Part shown: piece after piece, positions 1-12,300 of the stretch
How the letters are laid out: each line of letters opens with the position of its first letter
Numbering within the stretch: position 1 is the first letter of the stretch
Origin: Liolophura sinensis
Lineage: Eukaryota; Mollusca; Polyplacophora; Chitonida; Chitonidae
DNA: 64,000 nt
Direction: 5' to 3'
Assembly (NCBI RefSeq): GCF_032854445.1
Contig: NC_088304.1
Location: 10,737,704 to 10,801,703, forward strand
The notes under the pieces: model-generated
What the model was told of the DNA's origin: nothing
The model's database searches: none
Seen by the model: only the letters and a program-made list of their open reading frames with translations
Position numbers and translations under genes: made by a program

Positions 1-385
1 AATGTTGGATTTAGATTTGATAATTGACACACATTATTTGTTAACAGACATTTGACATCTTTCATGCTAATTTCAAGTTTAATAGTATTAAAACAGCAAT
101 AAACTTGATAGCACCTTATTGAAATGTATGGTATGAGACAGAGTGGCATCAGGGACCTGACAAGATTTCGCATTAGCCAGTTAAGTGGAAAATACAACCC
201 TTTTTATTCTAGTGTTCAGTATCTGGTGCTGGAATTTTCATGAAAGGTGTTTAATATCCAGTAAATCGATTAAAATTTTTTCTTACATTTAAATCATTTT
301 CAATAATTGATATAAATTTTTGGCTATAAATGTGACTGCATGAGCAGCTTTAATCATACTAGTTTTCACTTTTCTCCTCTCGCAG

Positions 386-3300
386 GCCCTATGCTGTCTA
401 ATGCCTTTGTCAATGCTGGCATTACAAGTTTTCAGAAGATTGAGGAAACAAATCCCAGAGAATTAGAGCTGGTAATCTAATCTGATATCACCAAATGAAA
501 AGTTTAATCCAGTGTATTTATGACTCTAATTCCTCAAGATGAAAGATCAGCTTTCAGTGGAATTTGTGCATTTTATGTTTTTAAACAAAACTACATGCAC
601 ATCGGTTAGGTTGGCCAGTTTCAGGGCTTCTTCAAAAGTATAATTTAATTCGTGAACATAGAACAATGTGAAAAGCTTCAAGAATTACATGTACATGTGC
701 AGTATCATGTAACATATTGCTGTATCAGCAACTCAGGGAATTAAGGATCTGTCTTTTTGTTCCTGGCTTAAAGTCAAACTTTGAAATAGGAGTTTAGAGT
801 TATTTTGGGTCCTACATTTAGATATTAAAATTTTTACGACCATAATATAAATGTTAATCTATTAAGGACAAATGTGTCAGAATTTGAACTTCAGTAGGAA
901 AACATTATTAATGATAAGGTTTTAAATTTTGATTTATTGTCAGAAATGGCTTTGTTTAAACCGGATCGTGTTGTGTTTCCCTGTTCTTTCTTAGCCTGTT
1001 TCAAACATGCTTGATGCAATAATGGTGAAGCAGTTTGCTCAACCTAATGAAATAAACTCAGTGAAACATGTGATAGGTTAAAAATTGGTATTATTAAATA
1101 CTAATTTGTGTTAATTGACTCCTAACTTAGAAAATGTGAGATAAAGTAGTACATATATGGAATCACAGTGGTAGATCAGAAGGTTTCATGTCTTTGTGTG
1201 CACTGGTGTTAACCCCAAAATGTAAACTTTATAGTCATTGTTAAGTGTTAATTAAACTTCTGAATGGATTGATTTTGAAGGAATGAGTGATCTTCTGTAT
1301 TCATGATTTGTTTCAGATTGTAAATCGACATCCCCCATTTGGTAATCTGTTACGAGATGCTGTCAGCAAACTCCCCAAGTATGAACTCTCAATCGAACAG
1401 GTACATGAACAATCGAACAGTTGTTATCTTTTTGATTTTTGAGTGAGTGAGTGAGTGAGTGCTTGGGGTTCAACGTCGTGCTTAACAATTTTTCAGTCAT
1501 GACAACGAAGGAATCCTTAGAGGGCATGTACTGTGCCTCCTTGTTGCAGGATGGACTTCCACTGCTCTTTTATCTAGTGCTGCTTCACTGAGTCACCCTA
1601 CCAAGAAGGCAAGTAAGGCACCCCGCCCGAGCCATTATGCTGATAGGGGTCAACCAGTCGTAGCACTGTCCCCTTCACGGTGAACGCCAAGTGAGGAAGT
1701 TATAACTTTCTCTTTTAAGGTGCCAGTTTTTGATTTTTGAAGCTTACTTCTTGGACAGATGTACATATATATACCCTAATTCGTCAACCATTTCGCATAT
1801 GAAAGAGCAATTTTCATTCCAATTGTGTAAAAAAAAAAAAGTGTAAGTTTTTCAGCATATTAGAATAATATCCTCAGGATTTGCCTTAATATTCTGTGTT
1901 TCTTTGTCAAGATTGTTAAGTACAGCCCGGTGTCTGCAGAGTTAGCGGTGACTGTGTGCTTGGCCAACCCAGAGTCAGTGAAGTCCAACAAAGCTGTGGG
2001 CAGTCAGCACTTCTGTGTCCTACTTATAGGAGATGCTGACAACAATGTGATTCTAAAGGCCAAGCTCAGGTGTGCTTTTCGGAAATATCATTATATCTAC
2101 CACAGTAGTCAGGCATGATTGTTGGTATTAAAGGCAAAGTAACACTGACATAAATTATATGTCCGAAGAAAAACCATTAAAAACTGTTGAGGAAAGTAAT
2201 TTGATTAATTTATTCAGAATTTTTTTCAGCCCAGTGAAGTGCGTTCAAAACTTTGGATTTTATAGTGATGTCACATCAGGTTTTTGCTACTGAACTTGCA
2301 TAGATTGCTGGATTTCATCATTCAAAATGCATATACATAAGCATATACATATACAAGAGCTATGCATGCACCAAGTGGACCTTAAAATGAACTATTTCAA
2401 ACAAAAAAATATGGATGTGACATTGTTGATACCCTTTTGTCACATCACACCACTGCAGGATCCAATGTTTTGCTAGTATTTTTCAATTGGTGGAAAAATT
2501 CAAACAAAAAGTCAGTATTTTGCTGGACTGTGTTTAATGGTTTTTTTGAACATCTGTTATATGCTTAATTTTAATGACAGTGTTTTCTGTGCTTTTAATT
2601 ATATTGATAACTACCAGTAAAGGGGAAGGAAACATTAAAATGAAGTATGTATCAGATGAAAGACCACTAAAAACTGCCCATGAAAGTAGTGGTATTTATT
2701 TTTGGCAGTGGTATTCGATGAGACCCCTGAGTGGCCATTGGGTTGTGGGGAATCCTTGTTATACAAATAAAGAATTACATTACATTACGTTACTTTACAT
2801 TACATTTTTTCAACAATTTATTCAACCTAGTAAGGTGCAGTTGAACAATTTATTCTGTGCTGACCTTTTCTTACAACATTTAAACCGATGATGTCACTTA
2901 AAGTTTGTGCTACTAACACACATAAGACGGCTACATTTTTATCATTCAGAATGCATATTACATAGAGATTTATGAATGCATTCACCAATTTGACCTTGAA
3001 ACGAATTATGTTAGGCAAATAGTATGGATGTCACGCTATTGATACCTTTGGCTCACAACAAACAACAATCGAATTTGATATTTTGACACCATTTTTACTG
3101 TTATAAAAATCAAAAAAAAAAAAAAAAAAAATCCAACTATTTTTCCTGGATCTTTTTTAATGATTGTTCATCTCATATATACTTCATTTTAGTGTTGTTT
3201 TTTGCCATTAATGTTACCTGATAATAAAACAAATAAATGTCCATAAGTATTACTTCTGGTGCTACAGCTGACATTTTTCCAGTAGGGACATCATCCTAAA

Positions 3301-6300
3301 TTCCCAGTAAACTTCAAAAACACCTTTCCAAGATCATGAGATCTCTTAGAATCAGGCATAATGAGAAATTGTATAATTTAATAAAAATTTAGGTCAGGTA
3401 TGGCACTAATCAGGTTAAATGTAGACAGATGAGATGGTCTCAACTGAATATCTTGATAATTACGTACAGTATTACTGTAATTTGTTTCATGGGTACAGGT
3501 TAGACAGATGTATTATATTGTTGTTATCAGTGACCAACTGCTAGTGAGAGAAGGCAGCTGGAGGAGGAAAATTAGTGTGGAGAGAGCCAACAAGGGCAAC
3601 CACCTGGATGTCTACCTCATTAGTGAGGACCTGGGGTAAGCTAACAACCTGCTGTGGCCTGAGGACCAGACTGTTTGCCTTGTATTAAGTCTGTCTCCTC
3701 AAGGTGCAGTGACAGGAATTTGTCACATGAAACTGTTTTCATTCAAAACAAAATGGAAATAAAAACTTGTGAGACAAAAGGTGTGTCTTTATAGTTCAGT
3801 GACATCAACTTATCAGCCAAATCAAATTTTCTGGCTGTGACAGTTTTGAAATGGCTGTAAAACAATTCGCATTGAGCTAGAACACTCATAAAACATTAGC
3901 CAAAGTATGTCAGTCCGTTTCTTCAATGTACTATCTTAATGGGCCAAATGATTTCAACACATCAATTAATAAAAACTGTCTACACTGTGACAGTGCATGT
4001 GCAAGATTTCAGCAATGAAGGTGGGAGTGGTTTATGCAAATGATCAAAAACACGTGACGGTTGTACACGACTGATGCCTTTTTTTCTCGTGAGAGTTAAT
4101 ATTCTTTCGTTACTTATTCGGAGACACAATGACACGTGACCCATTATCATAACAGTCAGGTCGTCTGTTAAAGGTTTAGAATGAAACAATGGGGTGATTC
4201 TCAGGCGGAAAATATTCATGTGGTTGACCATTTGCATGCATGCACCTCTCCCTGGCTTCCAGAAATCTCTGTAGAGCTTATCTCATTCATGCTTAAGTCT
4301 TCAGGCGGTAGTTTTGGTTGAGAATTGAGCTGAAGCAACAGACTGGACACTCTGCCTAAACACCTGCAAGTTGTAACTGTACGCCCCTCAATGATTCAGT
4401 CAATATCCATGACCAGTGAAGTGGAGGCATTGAATTCAACTCTCTCCAGTTTGGCTGCTGCATTAAGTCAAATGGCATTATGCTTCGAGTAGTAGTAGCC
4501 AACAGCTTCTTCTTTTGTAAGACACTTAAATAACTGGACAGCGTTTGTATCCCACCATTTGTATGGTGAGGATAGCTGAAAAGTGAAATTGATCCCACCT
4601 CTTGATTTTTGTCGACAGGGTCATAATTTTTTCTCTTCAACAATATTTATGGTATTCACACATTGTATCCGTACATGTGCGGTTTCTGATTTCTGTTTAC
4701 CACAGTGGGCTGGATGTCCAAAGCACTTACACACCGTATTACACAGGTACAGGCTCAGGAGCACAAGGGGAGGTAAGTCTTGAGGCATAATACCATGGGA
4801 TCAAAGAGGTACTATTTCAAAGTAGAATCTAGTTGTGTATTTGGTAATGACTTTAGTATGTACATTTATGGTTTACTGATCGATATACAAAAAATGTGTA
4901 TGTCTTACATTTGGCCTTTAAAGTTGTTCTAAATGATAACAATAATAAATTAAAGCATTTATTTGGTTTCATTGGCTTCATGTTTTATGTTAAATGTGGT
5001 TTTGAGTGAAATTGTTGTACAAACATGTTGGCCGCTCGATCAGTGATCATTGGCTAGATGGATTTGAATTTGGTTTGTGTAAAGGAACTAGCTTATCAAA
5101 ATTAGAATAATAATAACCAGACTAGCCATTTAAAGGTATAATTTCCAAAATACCTTTACTTGAGATTGTCAGATACTATTAAATGCAAAGATTAGTGGGT
5201 TAGTACAGTCACTGTGGTTTCCTCTGCTTATAAACTTTACTGCCATCACTGAAGAGAAAAATTCTTTGAGTTGGCTGTTAATCACCATTAAATAAATCAA
5301 ATAATAAATCAGTATTGACCTATGAATACAAAGCTTCATGTGAATTGATTAAATGATTAGTCGATCACATGCATTCAGTTGTGAAATTGAATGATTTGTA
5401 TTTGGTGGAGAAAAAAACCAATATGACACGATAGTGCTTCAGACATGTCAGACTAACAGCAGGAAGCACTGTATGTGAGATTAAAACCTGTTCATTCCAC
5501 ATAAATTCTGTGGAAAAAAAAATTAAAAAAAAAAGAGGAGAAGAAAAGGTAGGTAGAGGCATTTTCATATTTTTTATGTCTGTATATGTGATAACTTCTT
5601 CATTCATAACAATATATATACTTTCATCCAGGATTCAGAATCCTCTTTTCAAGGAAACAACACTAAATCAGTGAAAGATGGAGGTACAGTATATATTTCT
5701 TGATTCTCTATGCTTAAAATCAGCTAAGCTACCTTGATTCTACTACACATTTTTTTTGGTTTAAATATCAGGTTCAAAGATGTATGTTTATATGGCTACA
5801 TATATTATGGAAGGAAAATGTAGAAATTATGCTTTCATTAAATTGGGGTCATAAAATCTTCTGTACGTTTATAGACAGTCATGCCACCCAGATAATAGGA
5901 ACGCACCCCATATACTGATTTATATCAGTCTGTATTCCGTCACAGCTACCACAGCCACACCACGGCTGGAAGGTGAGAGGCGGTCTTGTTATCAACAGGT
6001 GTCTCAACAAGTCATTTTGTGGCCATGAGTGCTGTAAGACTGGAATCCCAGTGTCTAACCGAGGATCCATGAAGAGGGCTCCATCCACACCCCTCCCAAG
6101 TGGGGAGCCTCGTTTTAGGCCCTGTCAGCTGTTATAATGGACAATCTCAGGACCAAGGCTCAGAGTCTCTCAGACACACCTAGTCTCAAGAAAATGAAGG
6201 CAAGAATCGTACAAAAATTTGGATATTAAGCTCTGACAGCATTCAAGTTTATGACCCTGTATACTGTTATGTATGTGCATACTAATGTAAAATGTTTCAG

Positions 6301-9300
6301 AGAAATTCCTTTAATTTCTGATTGCTGAACAAATACTGGATATAAGTTCATATTAGACAGCAGAGGAAACATAATATGATTTGATTGATTGACCCCCCCC
6401 CCCCCCACCCACTTTCAAAAAAACAAGAATGGTGTCATAGAAAGACTGCTTCTGGGTAACTCTTGCAATAATACATAAAAAGTGTTCTTAGAGGAGGTTA
6501 AGGGAGAAATTTTTAGTAAAAACTTGCCATTTAATTAAAATTTTCTCTATTTACCAAGAATAGCTTATATATGGTATCAGACCCTTACCTGTGGAGGTTT
6601 AGCCAGATGGGTATCTCAGTGTCTTTGAAACGCCCTGTTTTTACAAAATTAACAATGGGAGAGATAGGGAAAATAGGAGAAAATTGGAAATGAGGACAGC
6701 CTGATTTCAAATTCTGACTAATCTATGCTTTCCTGTATAAATTTATACTGTTGAAATGATTGAAAAGTTTGAAAAAGTTATAAAAGGGACACCCGTCATA
6801 AATTTTATGAACTTCATTAGCCACTTCAGCCCGTGCACAGACAAAGCACATTCATCTGCATGGTTCTTCTGTTAATTAGGCAAACATGAACACCGGTACA
6901 GGTATGAATGGTTTATTGGAGAGATTTGCATACAGACCTCCTCAGCCATTGCGGTTCACCACTGGCCAGCGTACATCGCAGCCTCGCTCTCCTAATGAAG
7001 CTACTGCTAGCGTGGTACGGCAGAGACCTGAAGGCTGGGAAGAGCTTGATATGTTATCACTAATAACAGAGAAGACGACCCAGACAACATGGACGAGTCA
7101 GGTAGGTTGCACTACTCAAATCTTCTTCTTTACACACTTCGAATCCGCTAGATCTACTGTGGCTTTATTTTAATTATGTTAGCAGCAAAGTTTTAGGCCT
7201 TTTTTGTGTTTAATTTCTCCACCCACGAATTCTTCAGCAGACAATTAAAAAAAACAATATAATCCTTAATGTACAACACCTGTTGCTGTTAACCTTCTCT
7301 GCATATTGACATATTCTTGAGGTGCGGCGTAAGACACCAAAATAAATAAAATACACGTAAATAAATATTCCAGTGGTCAAAATGTTTTAAGAGCTCAAAA
7401 CAAAAATGACGACCTCACAGTCAGCCCAGTCATCATAAGAATGGTCATGGAAATATTCATAATTTTACACACTTAAGAGATGGTTTGATGCATTTTGTCC
7501 ACTTCCATACTGTTTTGATGTATACGAATGGCATGTAGTGTATTTCACGCCATTAAGTCATGTTTATTTTTTCATTTAAACGACCTAAATTTTGATAAGG
7601 TTATAAATTGGAAATGAGACGGCCAGATTTCAAATTCTGACTGAATCTATGCTTTCCTGTATAATTTATACTGTTAAAATGATTGAAAAGTTTGAAAAAG
7701 TTATAAAAGGACACCCATTATAAATTTTATGAACTTCATTAGCCACTTTAGCCCGTGCACAGACAAAGCACATTCGTCTAGCTCAAAATGTCAATATCTT
7801 AACCCTTGTATTCTACCATGTACTGACTGTTAATATATGCTTGTTTTCAGGTCAAGGAGATTCTCTTCCAGATTTGATTCCAGGTAAATTTAAGGCACAG
7901 TATCGCAGCAGGTCCAACGCTGATCAGATCACAGAATGGGATAGGTAATGCTACTAAAGATGTTTTTTTGAATTTTCAGTAGTACAAAAGGAGGAGATGT
8001 TGTGTTTCCTATTCCTCTTGTTTAATGCTCAGGTCAAATTGCACCGAGTAGCAGAAGAATTATATATTCAATCTGAATTTAAGTCAAGCTTTAAAGAAGA
8101 TACAAGCTGTTAAATCTTGACAACATAATTTTTAGGCCATGCTTATACCTTTCTTATCATAATCAATGTTTGAAGCACCAATTGCTGTCAGACTTCACCC
8201 TTGTAATATATGGTTAAACTGGTTCATTGCATAAAGTGAGGATGGATATAGTGTACTTCACTGTTATATGCCTTTTACAATTGATGCGCTGAAGATTGAT
8301 TGGAACACTGTACTTTTCCAGTTATATGATCCTGGTCAGTTTTATCAGGAAGAGGAAACTAGAGTGCCAGGTGTAAACCACTAGCAAAGTTTACAGAGAT
8401 GTGTGAACTCATCATTCAACACTGTATATTGCGTATTGCTGTCTAATCTGGTTTTAAGGAAATTGTTCCACCTTGTAGAGCCGTATTGAAATGAAGCTTT
8501 TCTTCGAAATTTCTGTTTTTGGATAAGGTTCCGTGAAATTGCCCCTGCTGAGTTAGTTTGTGTTTTGATATTTTTAGTTTGCCTATTTGTACGAGTTTGG
8601 CATATTTAGTATGCCAAACATGTGAAATATGCCTAGACCGCATACACACAGGAAGATAAAATCCAAAGTCCGATCTCATTTTTTATTTTTATGGTCCATT
8701 TTTAGTATCAGATCCAGTATTTTAGCGTTCAAATTACATCGTGGATTTAGTAAGTAACCCGCAACTTGCGAATTAAAATAGCTTAAATGTAGCTAGCGAA
8801 GGATTTCCGAATGGTGACCTATTTATTCTGTCTTTTTACGGGGAAGGCCTAATGACCGGAATGAAAATCTGGAATAGAGGAAAACACGGATTAGCAGTAC
8901 CAGGGTATTTGTAAACCGCTATTAGGGGAATACTACAGCTGGTATCGCACCAGCGGATGTAGAAAGACCAGTTTCTAAGTTTTCTAAACATACTGTATTT
9001 ATATTATTAACCATCGATGTTAGTACTTTAATCCTGCCCAGAACGGATACCTGGGCACTGCTATTCTAGGTTTTCCTGTATTCAGAGTTTTCATTTTAAG
9101 GTAAGTATAATGTGTGTAATGCCCATTGTATGCCCTTACCAGCCAAGGTCCTCAGCCCAACTGATGACACCTCTAACAACAGACACCCAGTTGGCAATAC
9201 TCAATCTTACCTCAATCTGTTTTAGTGACAAAAGCAAAAAGGTTATTTCTTGCATTTGTGTTTTTATTTGAAGTGATTTTTAAGAAGGGTTGAAAATATA

Positions 9301-12300
9301 TCTGCCACATTGTTCTGCGGTTTTGTACACGTAAAATTTGATTTGTACACGTGTTTGTCCACATTACATTTACTAGGGGTAGGCACGTCTCTCTCAAGTG
9401 GTGTTCAGTGGAAAAAACATGGTGTAGAAGATATTTGTGCAGAGCAAACCTCATTACAGTCATGTGAATTCACCATCTGTTGTGCATTTTTTCCATGTCA
9501 GTGATGAAGCAGAGGAGTATGGGGAGTTCGGCCTACAGACACCCCCACAGCCAGTGGTCAGCCATCCAGTATAACACGCCAGAAGACTTCCAGGACAGTG
9601 AAGACGAGGATGCCGTGCTGCTGAGGAAAGGGGAGATAATGTTGCCCACAATGACCAGACACCAGCGCTACACAGGCTCGCAAGACGGTCCCCAGCCATA
9701 CGCAACTCGGACCAGTTACGGCGAGGCTCTAGCAGGTGGTCAGCATTACACAAGTTTCACGGGCTGGTCGAATGTTGCTGGGTTGCATCGTGACAGTAGC
9801 TGCCAGAAGCAAAACCTCAGCAGATCTGAAAAAACTGGCAGAGCCAATCAGGACAGGGTTTTCAGAGGTCATCATTTGGCTACTCAAGGTCGTCAGCCAG
9901 AAGGTCAAGGTTTCTTAGCCAAGGGTCAAGGCCATCTTGGGGGATATGACTACCTAGAAAGAGGTGAAGGCTATGGGTTAAAAACTGAGAAGGTAACTGG
10001 CCTAGGAACCATGTGGAGCAAAGGAAAGGTTGACAAACAGGAATTTTGTGACCTTACCTTAGATGAAGATCAGCCAAGTGGCCAAGATCAGTCAGGCTAT
10101 CGTTTTGAACCTCATGAATCTTTGGCTCGACAGACAACATCTTCAGACAGAGGCTGTCCTAAGAGTTCAAGCTACGCCACAAGACTAGGTCAACAAAAAA
10201 TAGAGAACACCCGAAGGCAACCCCATAAACAGGGACAGGTCTTTGCCTGGCAAGTAACGTCGAAGGGGAATGAAGCAACTAAATCAGCTTTTGGTAAAGA
10301 TGTAGATGTTACTTTGTCTGGACAGAGTGGTGATAGGGAGAGTCAAGATAGCAAGTCAGACAGGTTGGTGCTCCTGAGAATAAAGCAAACATCACTTCTG
10401 CGCTCAATGTGTGTTGTCCTTTTAGATTGATTGGTCAAGATTGATTAATTGATTGATTCATTCATTGGGCTTTAATGTTATCCTGAAGAATGTTTTACAT
10501 TTATGATGGCGGTCAGGTTTATGGGTGGAGGAAACTGGAACAAACCACCATCTGTCGTCAGGCACTTGCCAAACCTGTGTATTGTCTTAAGGCCGCAGTT
10601 GAAAGAGCAGTAGGTGGATTTGAGCATGTGACCTCAGGTCGAGGGCCTGATAGTGGCAGCAAGCGAGCACTATCTGAGCCATTGATTTGTTATTCATGCC
10701 ATGCTTGTTACACTAAGAATGAAGGTAACTCAGATTAGAGTTTATCATTTTTAGCTGCTGTATTTTGCTGACCTCATTCAGAGAAATTGTTCACAGCATA
10801 CTAAAAAGAGCTTGTCATTGAAAATAAATGTAAATTTTGTTTAGGGACAAAAGTTGGCTTCCATCAGACATCTACAGTACAGGACACCTTATATGCCTTT
10901 ACATTAACATATGCATTGCTTGTCTGAAGTCTTTAGCCACCAATATTTTGTAGGCATATGTTTGCGGAAGAGGTTGCAATTGACCATTGACATCGGAAGT
11001 CCATTTTCAATTGATTTGTTATACATTAGGTCGATTTCTACTGTGACTAAGCTGAAATAACAATGCTGAATTAGGCCTCAGGATGTTCTAATGGTTTTGA
11101 GTACAAAGTTACTTTGTAAATCTAATTTTTAGGACACCTGTTATGCTCTTTTTAGTCAATATACATATAACTTTAACAGGTGTACAAAGTTTCTCTTCTC
11201 TCACAATGTTAGGGCATTTAATGAAAAATATACACATTTTTTCCAAAACAAAAGGGGAAAAAAACATAAAGTTTCTTGGCTTTCGGCTTTACTTGAATCT
11301 GTCCTGAAAATCAGAAGAATTACAGTGTGCCATATGTTTAAGTTTCACCACTTCTTTCATTACTGTGGTAATGGGGCTAGTGTTTTGACTATTTATTTTA
11401 CAGTCCTTGTATCCCAAGGGCAAGGGATTTTGTGTTTGCCAGACAGATGTATGAGGATAATACACAAAAGAAGACAGTGAGGTATGTATTTGCTGGTCCT
11501 TGTGTTTGAATCCTGACATGACCTGGTCTTAAGCAGATCTTTTCAAATAATGAGCCCTGTCACCTGTTTGCCCCTCCAGTTACCAGATGGTTTTAGGGCT
11601 CTCGATGATATTTTCTGTGTAAAAGACTACCACCATCTAGTATGTACATGTACATGTAGTTGGTGGGCCAAAAGACAAAGTGACAGGGCTCAGTATTTGA
11701 GATGCTCAACCTGTTCTGCACCAGGAGGTTTGTCAGTAAAGAACCTCAGAAAATATTTGGCTTTCCCAGTGGGTTGTGCCCTGGTTTCTCCACTCATAAA
11801 GCTGTTATAAACAGCCTTTATATTTAAAGATTAAATATTCTTGAATAAGCGGTGAAACATCAATGAAGTACATTCAAACGTATGTCTGATTTTTTTCTGT
11901 TCAACCTGCAGGATCTCTCAAATGAGAAACAATCATGAGAATCAATTTAAATGTCTGAGGATGCAATAAAATTATCTGTCTTGGTGCTGTACGTTTAATA
12001 CTTGGATCACAACATGAAGGGATCTCTTTCTTGACCCCATGTCAGTACAGTGTGACTGAGACTATTATGATATCTGGTGTCTACGGTATGGTGTTACATT
12101 GAGGCAGCACTATAAATATATAAGTGGGGAGACACACAATGTCAACACTGAAGTGTAAAATTTGGCATTTAATGCGGTTGTAGCATATTTTATAATCTTG
12201 AGATATGGTTCTTATTGTGAAAAATGGATTGCACAACCTCTGCAGTGTTACAGCGTATCAGTTTCTCCTGTAATGTTGTTATGTCTTTAATATGATGTCC

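Noticed and set aside
9480-10430. A 316-residue single-exon gene starting at ATG 9480
   Set aside because: The ATG lies upstream of a good acceptor at 9501, and the frame is in phase with HFM1 exon 11 through the donor at 10363, so it is an HFM1 exon.
10439-10738. 82-residue ORF downstream of HFM1 exon 10
   Set aside because: Lies in a diverged family 1 element.
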